From positions 277,961 to 341,960 of the forward strand of contig DVHG01000010.1 in assembly GCA_018712345.1 (NCBI GenBank): a stretch of 64,000 nt of DNA, in the 5' to 3' direction. This stretch comes from Candidatus Onthovicinus excrementipullorum (GTDB lineage: Bacteria > Bacillota > Clostridia > Oscillospirales > Acutalibacteraceae). Both the position numbers and the translations under genes were made by a program. Position 1 is the stretch's first letter; each line of letters starts with the position of its first letter. A model generated the notes under the pieces. The model was not told the DNA's origin. It did no database searches and saw only the letters and a program-made list of their open reading frames with translations. Positions 1-8,359 of the stretch are shown one piece after another.

Positions 1-1
1 A

Positions 2-196
2 AAGATGGACTACACGGAGTTTGGCGGCGCACCGCTGCTGGGCATTTCCCGTCCCGTGATCAAGGCACACGGCTCCTCCAAGGAAAAGGGCTTTTTCAGT
101 GCCGTCCGTCAGGCGGTCCGCACGGTAGAAAAGGACGTGTGCGGGGAGATCGCGCGCAACATGCCCCGTTCATCTGAGGAAGCAAAGGAGGACTGA
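2..196 (+). CDS. plsX: Phosphate acyltransferase PlsX, C-terminal end (partial)
   Basis: Only the last 64 codons are in the window; the gene starts upstream. The fragment [19 protein letters not shown] is the conserved C-terminal stretch of PlsX, which makes acyl-phosphate from acyl-ACP for membrane phospholipid synthesis at the inner face of the membrane. The stop lies 5 bases before the rnc start codon, so the two genes are probably co-transcribed. In many Firmicutes acpP sits between plsX and rnc; here it is absent, so acyl carrier protein must be encoded elsewhere. Confidence 0.9.
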   Translation, partial: KMDYTEFGGAPLLGISRPVIKAHGSSKEKGFFSAVRQAVRTVEKDVCGEIARNMPRSSEEAKED

Positions 197-201
197 ATAC
201 G

Positions 202-885
202 ATGAAGGACCTGAGCGGCTTTGAAAAGGAGATCCGCTATACGTTCCGTGACAAGTCCCTCCTCCTCACGGCGCTGACGCACTCGTCCTATGCGAACGAG
301 CAGCCCGATAAGCCACCGTACAATGAGCGGCTTGAGTTCCTGGGGGATTCCGTGCTCGGCGTGGTGACGGCGGATTACCTGTTCCACACCTATCCGCAGG
401 AGCCGGAGGGGGAGTTGACGCGCCGCCGGGCGGAGCTCGTGTGCGAGGATTCGCTGTTCGCATTTGCCAAGGAGATCCATCTGGGAGACTATATGCGCCT
501 TGGCAAGGGCGAAGAGCGCACCCACGGCCGGGAGCGCCCGTCCATTTTGGCGGACGCATTTGAAGCGGTGATTGCCGCCATCTATGAGGATGCGGGGATC
601 GAACGTGCCCGGGAACACATCCTGCGTTTTTTAAAGGCGCACAAGGACCTGAGCAATAAGAAAAAGGATTTTAAGACGATGATCCAGGAGGTCATTCAGC
701 AGAACCGGGAGGAAAAGCTCGAGTACGTCCTCGCGCATGAGAGCGGCCCGGACCACGACAAGCACTTTGTGGTGGAGCTGCACCTCAACTCCAATGTCAT
801 CGGCACGGGTGAGGGCAGGAGCAAAAAGCATGCCGAGCAGGAGGCGGCCCATGAGGCGCTGCGCCTGATGGGGCTGGAAGAATGA
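202..885 (+). CDS. rnc: Ribonuclease III
   Basis: A 227-residue double-strand-specific endoribonuclease that processes rRNA precursors and structured mRNAs in the cytoplasm. The RNase III signature NERLEFLGDSVL is at residues 41-52, with metal ligands Glu42, Glu45 and Asp49. The second acidic pair is Asp118 and Glu121 in DAFEAVIAAIYED. A double-stranded RNA-binding domain occupies about residues 158-225. Length and domain order are normal. The ATG start follows GGAGG in the end of plsX. The order plsX-rnc-smc-ftsY is the classic Firmicutes arrangement. Confidence 0.97.
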   Translation: MKDLSGFEKEIRYTFRDKSLLLTALTHSSYANEQPDKPPYNERLEFLGDSVLGVVTADYLFHTYPQEPEGELTRRRAELVCEDSLFAFAKEIHLGDYMRLGKGEERTHGRERPSILADAFEAVIAAIYEDAGIERAREHILRFLKAHKDLSNKKKDFKTMIQEVIQQNREEKLEYVLAHESGPDHDKHFVVELHLNSNVIGTGEGRSKKHAEQEAAHEALRLMGLEE

Positions 886-930
886 CCGCACGGATTTTTT
901 AAACGATAAAGGATAAAGGCTGGTTCACGG

Positions 931-3900
931 ATGTTTTTAAAGTCACTGGAAATGCAGGGGTTCAAGTCGTTCCCCGATAAAACGGTGCTGAAGTTTGAAA
1001 AGGGCATCACCGCCGTCGTCGGGCCGAACGGCAGCGGCAAGAGCAATATTTCCGACGCCGTCCGCTGGGTCCTGGGGGAAAAATCCAGCAGGAGCCTGCG
1101 CGGCTCCAAGATGGAGGATGTCATCTTCAGCGGGACGCAGGGGCGGCGCGCGCAGGGCTTTGCGCAGGTAACGCTTACGCTGGACAATGCGGACCGCTCC
1201 GTCCCCGGGCATGAGGAGGACGAGATCTCCGTCACGCGCCGGTACTACCGCTCCGGCAACAGCGAATATCTCATTAACGGAGCCAATGTGCGCCTGCGGG
1301 ATATAGAGGAGCTGTTCATGGACACGGGCCTGGGTTCAGACGGGTATTCCATGGTCGGGCAGGGCCGGATTGAGGATATCATCTCCTCCCGCTCCTCCGA
1401 CCGGCGTGATATGTTCGACGAGGCGGCAGGAATTGCCCATTTCCGCGCCCGCCGCACGGACGCACAGCGCCGTCTCTCTCAGGCGGAGGAGAATCTGGTT
1501 CGCCTGCGGGATATCATGGGTGAGCTCGAGAGCCGGATCGGCCCCTTAAAGGAGCAGAGCGAGAAGGCACAGCGCTACCTGATCCTGGCGCAGGAGCGCA
1601 AGGAGCTGGAGATCGGCCTGCTGCTGCGCTCGGCCGAGTCCGCCAATGAAGAGCTTACCAAAAGCGCGGAGAAGCTGGATATCGCCGCCGCCCAGCACCG
1701 GCAGGCCGACGATGAGCTGGCCGGGATTGAAAAGCGCATTGAGGACAGCATCGCTCTCACCCAGTCCATGAACGCGCAGATTGACGAGATCCGCCGCAGC
1801 GGTTCCCACATCGACGAGGAGATTGCGCGGATCGAGGGCCTGATCGCCGTTGACCGCAATTCAATTGAACACAATAACGAGGCGATTGAGCGCGTCCGGC
1901 GGGATAAGGACTCTGCCGACACCACGCGTGAGGAGCTGAACGGTCAGATCCTTACGCATCAGGAGCGGATCGCCGCGCTTACCGAGGCGCTTGAGCAGGA
2001 GCGCGGCAGGCTGGAGGAGCTCTCGGCCACGCTGTCCGGCGCCCGCAGCGAGGACGAGGGCCTCGGCGGGCAGATGGAGGCGCTGGCCTCGGAAGTCTCC
2101 ACACTGACGCTGCAGATTGCGGATGCGCGCATCTCTCTGGCGGCGGATGAGACGTCCCAGGCGGAAATTCAGGCGCGGCTGGAGGAGATCGGGCGCACGC
2201 TCTCCGGCCAGGATGAGGTGCGTGAACTGCTTGAGCGCCGCCGGGAGCAGGCGCAGGAGCGGCTGGAAGAGAGTGAGGAGGAGCTTGAGAGCGTATCCAA
2301 CTCTCTGGACGGGTATGCCCTCATGGCGGAAAAACGCCGCCAGAAGCTGGAAAATGCGCAGCGCGCGCGGGATGACCTGTCCATCAAGCTGCGGCAGGCG
2401 CAGTCCCGAGCCAAGATGCTTGACGACATGCAGAAGAACATGGAGGGCTATTCCGGCAGCGTCAAGGCTGTGATGAAGCAGGCGCGCACCGGGGCGCTGA
2501 CCGGCATTCACGGTGCCGTCACGCAGATCATCCACACGCAGGACCGCTATTCCACCGCAATTGAGACGGCGCTCGGCGCCGCAGTGCAGAATATCGTCAC
2601 GGATACCGAGTCCGATGCCAAGCGCGCCATCTATTACCTGAAAGAGCACTCCCTTGGCCGCGCGACCTTCCTGCCGCTGACAAGCGTGCACGGGCGTACG
2701 CTCAATGAGCCGGGGCTGCCCGGCTGCCGGGGCTTTATCGATATCGCGTCTAATCTCGTTACATACGACGGGCAGTACGGGCCGGTGATTCAGTCCCTGC
2801 TTGGGCGTACCGCCGTGGCGCAGGATATGGACTGTGCCATCGCCATTGCCAAAAAGTATAGCTACCGGTTTAAGATCGTCACGCTGGACGGCCAGGTGCT
2901 CAATGCCGGCGGCTCCATGACGGGCGGTTCCCGGGTCCATTCCTCCGGCGTGATCGGCCGTGCGAATGAGCTGGAAAAGCTCGCCGCCCAGATCAAAAAA
3001 ATGGAGGATGAGCTGCGCGTGGGCGAGGAGCAGTTCCTTGCCGCCAAGGAGGAGGAGGCGCGCTGCCGCGCCGAGTATGAGGCGGCCAAGGCCGCTGTCC
3101 AGAATGCCTCGGAGGAGAAGATCCGGCGCGAAGGTGACATCCGCCTGATCGACACCCAACTCGCCGCTGCCCGCGATTCGGCCGGGGGGCTGGATACGGA
3201 GCGGGAGGCCCTGCGTGCGCGCCTTGATGAGATTGAGCGCGAAAAGGCGGAGATCTCCGCCCGCATTGACACACTGACACAGCAGTCGGAGGAGCAGAAC
3301 ACCCGTATGGCGGAGCTGACCGCCGGGCGCGAGGAACTCAACGCAAAGCGTGAAAAGCTCAATGAGGAGATCTCCGGCATCAATCTGAAAATGCTGGAGC
3401 TCAATAAGGATATTCAGCAGAGCACGGCCGCAGTCGACGAGCTTGGCCGCCGGCTGGAGCTGCACGCCGGCAGGCTGACGCAGTTTGACGATGAGATCGC
3501 CCAGACGCAGCAAAAAAATACGGCGTTGAATGAGAATATCGTTTCCCTGCAAAATCAGATCGAGGAGTTGCGCCTGAAGGGGACGGACACGCGCGCACAG
3601 ATCGACGCGCTGATTGCCCAGCGGGAGCAGGAGGAGCAGAAGAGTACGGAGCTGCGCCTGCTTGAGCGCGCCAAGAGCGCGGAGCGGGAAAAGCTCAGCG
3701 GCGAACTGGCCCGGCTGGAGGAAAAAAAGGCCTCCGTCCGCAAGGAGTACGATGCTGCGGTCGCCCGCCTGTTTGATGAATATCAGCTCACCCGGCGCGA
3801 GGCGCAGGAGCAGGCCAAACCGATCGAGAATATCCGCGAGGCGCAGGGCCGCCTGAACGAATTGAAAAGGGCAATCTCCGCCCTCGGTAGCGTCAATGTG

Positions 3901-4506
3901 GGCGCGGTAGAGGAGTATAAGGAGGTCTCTGAGCGGTATGAGTTCATGCACGGGCAGATCAGCGACGTGGAGTCCTCCCGCGATGAGATCAACCGCCTGA
4001 TCGAGGACCTGACGGCCCGGATGGGCGAGCGGTTCATGACTGAGTTTAAAAAGATTGACCGTTATTTTGGCGAGACGTTTTCACGCCTGTTCGGCGGCGG
4101 CGCGGCCAAGCTCGTGCTCGATGATCCGAACGATCCGCTCGAGTGCGGCATTGATATTGAGATCCAGCCCCCGGGCAAGAGCGTCAAGAATATTGACCTC
4201 TTCTCCGGTGGGGAGAAGGGCCTTGCGGGCATCGCCCTGCTGCTGGCGATCCTGCATGTTAAGCCCGCGCCGTTCTGCATCTTTGACGAGGTGGAGGCCG
4301 CGCTCGATGACGTCAACGTGGCCCGTTACGCGGCCTATCTGCGCAGTATGACGGACCACACGCAGTTTGTCTTAATCACCCACCGCCGTGGCACCATGGA
4401 GGAGGCCGATACCCTCTATGGTGTGACGATGCAGGAAAAGGGCGTTTCCAAACTCTTGAAGCTCAATACGGCGGAGGTAGCCGCCAAGCTCGGAATCAAG
4501 GAGTGA
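931..4506 (+). CDS. smc: Chromosome segregation ATPase SMC
   Basis: A 1191-residue SMC protein that, with ScpA and ScpB, loops and compacts the chromosome. The Walker A motif GPNGSGKSN is at residues 31-39. Two long coiled-coil arms rich in Glu, Arg and Lys flank a hinge at roughly 505-665. The ABC signature LFSGGEKG starts near residue 1090, and the Walker B motif FCIFDEVEAALDD at about 1115-1127. All parts are present, so this is a complete canonical SMC. It lies 45 bases after rnc and ends 4 bases before ftsY. Long open frames on the other strand are by-products of its high-GC codons. Confidence 0.98.
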   Translation: MFLKSLEMQGFKSFPDKTVLKFEKGITAVVGPNGSGKSNISDAVRWVLGEKSSRSLRGSKMEDVIFSGTQGRRAQGFAQVTLTLDNADRSVPGHEEDEISVTRRYYRSGNSEYLINGANVRLRDIEELFMDTGLGSDGYSMVGQGRIEDIISSRSSDRRDMFDEAAGIAHFRARRTDAQRRLSQAEENLVRLRDIMGELESRIGPLKEQSEKAQRYLILAQERKELEIGLLLRSAESANEELTKSAEKLDIAAAQHRQADDELAGIEKRIEDSIALTQSMNAQIDEIRRSGSHIDEEIARIEGLIAVDRNSIEHNNEAIERVRRDKDSADTTREELNGQILTHQERIAALTEALEQERGRLEELSATLSGARSEDEGLGGQMEALASEVSTLTLQIADARISLAADETSQAEIQARLEEIGRTLSGQDEVRELLERRREQAQERLEESEEELESVSNSLDGYALMAEKRRQKLENAQRARDDLSIKLRQAQSRAKMLDDMQKNMEGYSGSVKAVMKQARTGALTGIHGAVTQIIHTQDRYSTAIETALGAAVQNIVTDTESDAKRAIYYLKEHSLGRATFLPLTSVHGRTLNEPGLPGCRGFIDIASNLVTYDGQYGPVIQSLLGRTAVAQDMDCAIAIAKKYSYRFKIVTLDGQVLNAGGSMTGGSRVHSSGVIGRANELEKLAAQIKKMEDELRVGEEQFLAAKEEEARCRAEYEAAKAAVQNASEEKIRREGDIRLIDTQLAAARDSAGGLDTEREALRARLDEIEREKAEISARIDTLTQQSEEQNTRMAELTAGREELNAKREKLNEEISGINLKMLELNKDIQQSTAAVDELGRRLELHAGRLTQFDDEIAQTQQKNTALNENIVSLQNQIEELRLKGTDTRAQIDALIAQREQEEQKSTELRLLERAKSAEREKLSGELARLEEKKASVRKEYDAAVARLFDEYQLTRREAQEQAKPIENIREAQGRLNELKRAISALGSVNVGAVEEYKEVSERYEFMHGQISDVESSRDEINRLIEDLTARMGERFMTEFKKIDRYFGETFSRLFGGGAAKLVLDDPNDPLECGIDIEIQPPGKSVKNIDLFSGGEKGLAGIALLLAILHVKPAPFCIFDEVEAALDDVNVARYAAYLRSMTDHTQFVLITHRRGTMEEADTLYGVTMQEKGVSKLLKLNTAEVAAKLGIKE

Positions 4507-4510
4507 TCGA

Positions 4511-5833
4511 ATGGGACTGTTCAGTAAATGGAGCCGCGGCCTTCGCAAGACCCGGAAGGGGATGACGAATGCCATCGATGAGATCCTCGGCGCGCGCAAG
4601 GTCATCGACGAGGAGCTGTATGAGGACCTGGAGGAGGCCCTCATCATGGGCGATGTGGGCGTGGTCACCAGCGCCCGGATCATCACGGAGGTGCGCAACC
4701 AGATCAAGCGCTCCCGGGATAAGGAACCGGAAAAAGTGCGGGCCAAGATGGAGGAGGTCATCGCCGGCATGCTACGCGGCGGGGAGGAGCTCCATCTGGA
4801 GACGAAGCCCTCCGTGATCCTCGTCATCGGCGTCAACGGGGTCGGTAAGACGACCACCATCGGCAAGCTGGCCGCGCGCTTTAAGGCGGAGGGGAAAAAG
4901 GTCATTCTCGGCGCGGCGGATACGTTCCGCGCGGCGGCGATCGAGCAGCTTCAGGAGTGGGCGGACCGCGCCGGTGTGGAGATGATCAAACACCGGGAGG
5001 GTGCGGATCCGGCTGCAGTTGTATTTGATGCGATTGCGGCGGGCAAGGCGCGTGGCGCAGATGTCATTATCTGCGATACGGCGGGCCGCCTCCACAATAA
5101 GAAGAACCTCATGGATGAGCTCAATAAGATCTACCGCGTAATCGGGCGGGAGCTGCCGGATGCGGACCGTGAGTGCCTCCTGGTGCTCGATGCGACCACC
5201 GGGCAGAACGCCGTCAATCAGGCGAGGGAGTTCAAGGCAGCCGCGGATATCACCGGCATTGTCCTCACCAAGCTGGACGGGACGGCCCGCGGCGGCGTGG
5301 TGCTCGCCATTAAGAACGAACTGGAAATTCCCGTCAAATTTGTCGGGGTCGGCGAGCAGATTGACGACCTGCAGCCATTTGATCCGGAGGCATTTGCAAA
5401 GGGACTGTTCATGACACAGGAGGATGAGGAAGATGGCATCTTGGGGCAATCAGAAGCAGGAGAAGATGGACCGGCTGATTACGCTGGGGATGAGCGCGGG
5501 GACATACCTCTTTACGGTGATCGGGGATATCCGGCGGATTCGGAAGAGGTATCTGGGAGCGCCGTCGGCACAGGCGAAGACGCACCCCCTGCCGAACAAG
5601 CCGCTGGGGCAGATGACGATCGAGGAGTTGCTCTTTACCCCGCGGGTGAAGAAGATGAAGGCGGACCCCTTCCGGAAGGAGAAGACGAGCCGGAGGACGC
5701 GGATGATCGGGACACGGTGACCGACGGCACGGAGCCCGAGGAGGAAACCGACGAAACGCCTGCGGATGCGGGCGAAGAGGAGCCCAAAAAGAAGAGGAGA
5801 GGTTTCTTTGGATTTTTTAATCGCAACGCATAA
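4511..5833 (+). CDS. ftsY: Signal recognition particle receptor FtsY with a long acidic C-terminal extension
   Basis: SRP receptor GTPase that docks ribosome-SRP complexes at the membrane. The NG core shows GVNGVGKTT (residues 107-115), DTAGR (192-196) and TKLDG (253-257), and ends where FtsY proteins normally end, near residue 300 (FDPEAFAKGLF). Here the frame continues for another 140 residues: a very acidic stretch and then a basic, aromatic tail, KKKRRGFFGFFNRNA. The A domain of FtsY is usually N-terminal, so a C-terminal acidic extension is odd. Part of the extension overlaps a second open frame (5433-5720) with better codon use. The stop lies inside the beginning of rdgB. The core call is secure; the extension is less so. 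Confidence 0.93.
   Translation: MGLFSKWSRGLRKTRKGMTNAIDEILGARKVIDEELYEDLEEALIMGDVGVVTSARIITEVRNQIKRSRDKEPEKVRAKMEEVIAGMLRGGEELHLETKPSVILVIGVNGVGKTTTIGKLAARFKAEGKKVILGAADTFRAAAIEQLQEWADRAGVEMIKHREGADPAAVVFDAIAAGKARGADVIICDTAGRLHNKKNLMDELNKIYRVIGRELPDADRECLLVLDATTGQNAVNQAREFKAAADITGIVLTKLDGTARGGVVLAIKNELEIPVKFVGVGEQIDDLQPFDPEAFAKGLFMTQEDEEDGILGQSEAGEDGPADYAGDERGDIPLYGDRGYPADSEEVSGSAVGTGEDAPPAEQAAGADDDRGVALYPAGEEDEGGPLPEGEDEPEDADDRDTVTDGTEPEEETDETPADAGEEEPKKKRRGFFGFFNRNA
5433..5720 (+). CDS. Candidate overlapping gene inside the ftsY tail, 95-residue basic protein
   Basis: An open frame shifted relative to ftsY. The ATG at 5433 is 9 bases after a perfect AGGAGG (5418-5423). Its codons end in G or C far more often than those of the ftsY frame over the same bases, matching local codon habit, which suggests that this frame is or was the coding one. 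The product is basic, with a possible membrane helix near residues 15-30 (LGMSAGTYLFTVIGDI) and a Lys/Arg-rich tail. I recognise no family. It may be a real gene overprinted by read-through of ftsY, or an old neighbour gene that ftsY now runs through. Confidence 0.5.
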   Translation: MASWGNQKQEKMDRLITLGMSAGTYLFTVIGDIRRIRKRYLGAPSAQAKTHPLPNKPLGQMTIEELLFTPRVKKMKADPFRKEKTSRRTRMIGTR

Positions 5834-6398
5834 TATGAAAAAGCGCGCAGAGCTTGAACGCATTCTCTCACCGCTCGGTGTGTGCGTGCTTACGGCGGAG
5901 GAAGCGGGCGTGGACCTGACCGATGTGGAGGAGACAGGGACGACCTTTGAGGAAAACGCCTTTTTAAAGGCGGACTCCGGCTGCAGGGAGAGCGGCATGG
6001 CCTGCATCGCGGATGACTCCGGGCTGATGGTAGACGCGCTGGACGGCGCGCCGGGCGTGTACTCCGCGCGCTATGCCGGCATGCACGGCGACGATCAGGC
6101 TAATAACAACAAGCTGCTCGAAAATTTAAAAGATGTTCCGGATGAGAAGCGCACGGCACGCTTTGTCAGCGTGGTCTGCTGTGTGTTCCCGGACGGCAAG
6201 AAAATTTATGCCCGCGGTGAGTGCGAGGGGTTCATCGGCCACGCGCCGCGCGGGGACGGCGGCTTCGGCTATGACCCGCTGTTCCTGCTCCCGGACGGGC
6301 GCTGCTTTGGGGAGATGGGCGCGGCTGAGAAGGACGCCGTCAGCCACCGCGGCAATGCGCTGCGCCTGTTTAGGGAAAAATTAAAAGAAGTTTTATGA
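5808..6398 (+). CDS. rdgB: XTP/dITP pyrophosphatase (RdgB/HAM1 family)
   Basis: Removes non-canonical purine triphosphates (XTP, dITP) by hydrolysis to the monophosphate, keeping them out of DNA. I place the start at TTG 5808, which gives the family's normal N-terminus DFLIATHNMKKRAELERIL and follows the purine-rich site AGGAGAGG at 5794-5801; an upstream in-frame ATG at 5766 adds 14 non-family residues. TFEENAFLKA and ADDSGLMVDAL are the substrate and metal-binding motifs. The product is 196 residues, normal length. The first 26 bases overlap the end of ftsY. Confidence 0.93.
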   Translation: MDFLIATHNMKKRAELERILSPLGVCVLTAEEAGVDLTDVEETGTTFEENAFLKADSGCRESGMACIADDSGLMVDALDGAPGVYSARYAGMHGDDQANNNKLLENLKDVPDEKRTARFVSVVCCVFPDGKKIYARGECEGFIGHAPRGDGGFGYDPLFLLPDGRCFGEMGAAEKDAVSHRGNALRLFREKLKEVL

Positions 6399-6408
6399 GG
6401 ATGATACG

Positions 6409-6816
6409 ATGACCAGTAAAGAACGCGCCGCCTTCAGGGCGCAGGCAAACACCTTAAAGCCGCTGTTCCAGGCCGGGAAGGGCGGGATCTCCGACGCCCT
6501 CATCCGCCAGACGGACGAGGCGCTCACGGCCCATGAACTGATTAAAATTCGGGTCCTGCTGGAGACCACGCCCCAGCCCGCGCGTGACATCGCGCAGCAG
6601 CTTGCCGCGCACACCGGAGCCGAGGTGATCCAGGTGCTTGGCGGAGTCATCACCCTGTACCGGTACAGTGAGGAGCTGCACGCTAAGGAGCGGCAGAAGC
6701 AGGAGAATATCAAAAAGGCGGAGCGTGTCCGCTCCCATAACGCATATGAGCGCATGCGGGCACAGAAAAAGACTGCATTCCCCAAAAAGCGCGAGGGGAA
6801 GAACCGGAATGGCTAA
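6409..6816 (+). CDS. yhbY: YhbY-family RNA-binding protein (CRM domain)
   Basis: A 135-residue protein whose first 95 residues form a CRM/YhbY domain, which binds pre-50S ribosomal RNA and is linked to ribosome assembly. Recognisable parts are the N-terminal LKPLFQAGKGG loop (GxxG-type RNA contact) and the HELIKIRVL strand, ending in the VIQVLGGVITLYR strand. The C-terminal 40 residues are a charged Lys/Arg tail. It follows rdgB by 10 bases and its last 8 bases overlap the start of nadD (ATGGCTAA), implying coupled translation. Confidence 0.9.
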   Translation: MTSKERAAFRAQANTLKPLFQAGKGGISDALIRQTDEALTAHELIKIRVLLETTPQPARDIAQQLAAHTGAEVIQVLGGVITLYRYSEELHAKERQKQENIKKAERVRSHNAYERMRAQKKTAFPKKREGKNRNG

Positions 6817-7426
6817 GCTCGGCGTTTTCGGCGGGACGTTTAATCCCCCGCATAAGGGGCATCTTAAACTTGCGGAACAGTTTGCCGGGGAGCTGCGGTT
6901 GGACCGGATTCTGATTATCCCCTCCTGCATCCCGCCGCACAAGGATGCGCCGCAGCTCGCCTCTGGTATGGACAGGATGGCTCTGTGCCGCGCCCTGTTC
7001 CGGGGACCGGGATTTGCATTCTCGGACATGGAGCTTCTCCGCGGCGGGCGCAGCTATACGAGCGACACCGTCCGTATCCTGAAGGATACCCATCCGTCGG
7101 ATGAGCTGTACCTCATCATGGGCTCGGACATGCTTGTCACGCTCCACGCCTGGCATGAGCCGATGGAGATCATCCGGCGGTGCCGGATCTGCGCGGCCAC
7201 GCGCGGCGATCTCCACCGGGCGCAGCTGACGGCATATGTGAAGGAACATTTCCCCCGCTTTCAGGACCGCTTCGTGATCACGGGGATTGAGCCGGTGCTG
7301 ATTAGCTCTACGGAACTGCGGGCGCGGCTGGCCGCGGGCGCGGATGTAAGCGCCTACCTGACGGAGGGGGAAATCGCCTATATTGAAGAAAAGGGGCTTT
7401 ATCATGCAGGACACGCAGCGCAATGA
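6809..7426 (+). CDS. nadD: Nicotinate-nucleotide adenylyltransferase
   Basis: Converts nicotinate mononucleotide and ATP to deamido-NAD in NAD synthesis. The start is ATG 6809, overlapping the yhbY stop; it gives the family N-terminus MAKLGVFGGTFNPPHKGH, with the nucleotidyltransferase HxGH motif at residues 15-18. The C-terminal ISSTELRARL matches the ISSTxIR motif that contacts ATP. The product is 205 residues, normal length. Its 3' end overlaps the start of yqeK by 23 bases, as in many Firmicutes where nadD, yqeK and rsfS form one unit. Confidence 0.96.
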   Translation: MAKLGVFGGTFNPPHKGHLKLAEQFAGELRLDRILIIPSCIPPHKDAPQLASGMDRMALCRALFRGPGFAFSDMELLRGGRSYTSDTVRILKDTHPSDELYLIMGSDMLVTLHAWHEPMEIIRRCRICAATRGDLHRAQLTAYVKEHFPRFQDRFVITGIEPVLISSTELRARLAAGADVSAYLTEGEIAYIEEKGLYHAGHAAQ

Positions 7427-7994
7427 AGAGTTTATTGAGGTAATCCTGGGCCGTCTGGGGGAAAAGCGCTTTTACCACAGTATGTGCGTGGCAAAGGCGG
7501 CGCGTGAGCTGGCCGTCAAGTACGGCGCGGATCCGGAGCGGGCGTATACCGCCGGGATCCTGCACGACGTGATGAAGGAGGCGCCCGGGGAAGAACAGTT
7601 GCAAACGATCGCCGCAGCGGGTATAATATTGACGGATGTGGAGCGGGCCAACAAGAAGCTCTGGCACGCCGTCGCCGGCTACGCCTACTGCCGGGATGTC
7701 CTGCACGTGGAGGATACCGGGATTCTTGACGCCATCCGTTACCATACCACCGGCCGCGCCGATATGACGCTGCTGGAAAAGTGCGTGTATATCGCGGACT
7801 TCATCAGCGAGGACCGCGACTATCCGGGGGTGGAGGCAATCCGCGCCTGCGCGCAGCAGGGGCTGAAGACGGTCCTGTTCGAGGGGATGAAGTTCACCAT
7901 TGAAGAACTTGCCGGGAAGGGGCAGGCCATCCATCCGGACACCGTCAGCGCCTACAATCAAATCATCATATCCGATTCGGAGGGAAACGAATGA
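7404..7994 (+). CDS. yqeK: HD-domain hydrolase YqeK (bis(5'-nucleosyl)-tetraphosphatase, symmetrical)
   Basis: A 196-residue HD-superfamily protein. The metal-binding pattern is visible as HSMCVAKAARELA, then GILHDVMKE, then a distal histidine in IRYHTTGRADM. Characterised YqeK proteins split diadenosine tetraphosphate into two ADP. The start ATG 7404 follows GAAGAAAAGGGG with suitable spacing; an ATG at 7383 lies upstream in frame but lacks a site. It overlaps nadD at its start and shares ATGA with rsfS at its end, so translation is coupled. Confidence 0.92.
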   Translation: MQDTQRNEEFIEVILGRLGEKRFYHSMCVAKAARELAVKYGADPERAYTAGILHDVMKEAPGEEQLQTIAAAGIILTDVERANKKLWHAVAGYAYCRDVLHVEDTGILDAIRYHTTGRADMTLLEKCVYIADFISEDRDYPGVEAIRACAQQGLKTVLFEGMKFTIEELAGKGQAIHPDTVSAYNQIIISDSEGNE

Positions 7995-8359
7995 CAGGCG
8001 AACAGATCTATCAGGCAGCCGTAAAGGCGCTCAATGATAAAAAGGCGGAGGATATCCAGGTGATGAAGATCGGCGATCTGACGATCGTAGCCGACTACTT
8101 TGTCATTGCCACCGGTACCTCCAGCACTCACGTCAAGTCCCTGGCGGACAACGTGGAGTACGAGCTGGGGCTTCAGGGCGTGCAGCCCGGCCATATCGAG
8201 GGGAAGGCCACCGGCTGGATCCTCCTCGACTACGGCAGCGTGGTTGTCCACGTGTTCCTGGCCGATATGCGCGGCTATTACAATCTGGAGCGCCTGTGGA
8301 CGGACGCGGCCCAGGTGGATATTCAGGATTTGATCTCATCATCGAAGGAGAATGCATAA
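7991..8359 (+). CDS. rsfS: Ribosome silencing factor RsfS
   Basis: A 122-residue protein of the RsfS/Iojap family, which binds L14 on the large ribosomal subunit and blocks subunit joining in starved cells. The hallmark stretches [21 protein letters not shown] and the [15 protein letters not shown] / [10 protein letters not shown] end are present. It begins in a 4-base ATGA overlap with yqeK, and its stop codon shares one base with the leuS start. Confidence 0.96.
   Translation: MTGEQIYQAAVKALNDKKAEDIQVMKIGDLTIVADYFVIATGTSSTHVKSLADNVEYELGLQGVQPGHIEGKATGWILLDYGSVVVHVFLADMRGYYNLERLWTDAAQVDIQDLISSSKENA

Noticed and set aside
1861..3951. A 696-codon open frame on the minus strand opposite smc
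   Set aside because: It is antisense to a complete SMC gene, leucine/arginine-rich without any motif, and explained by high-GC codon bias in the coiled-coil region.
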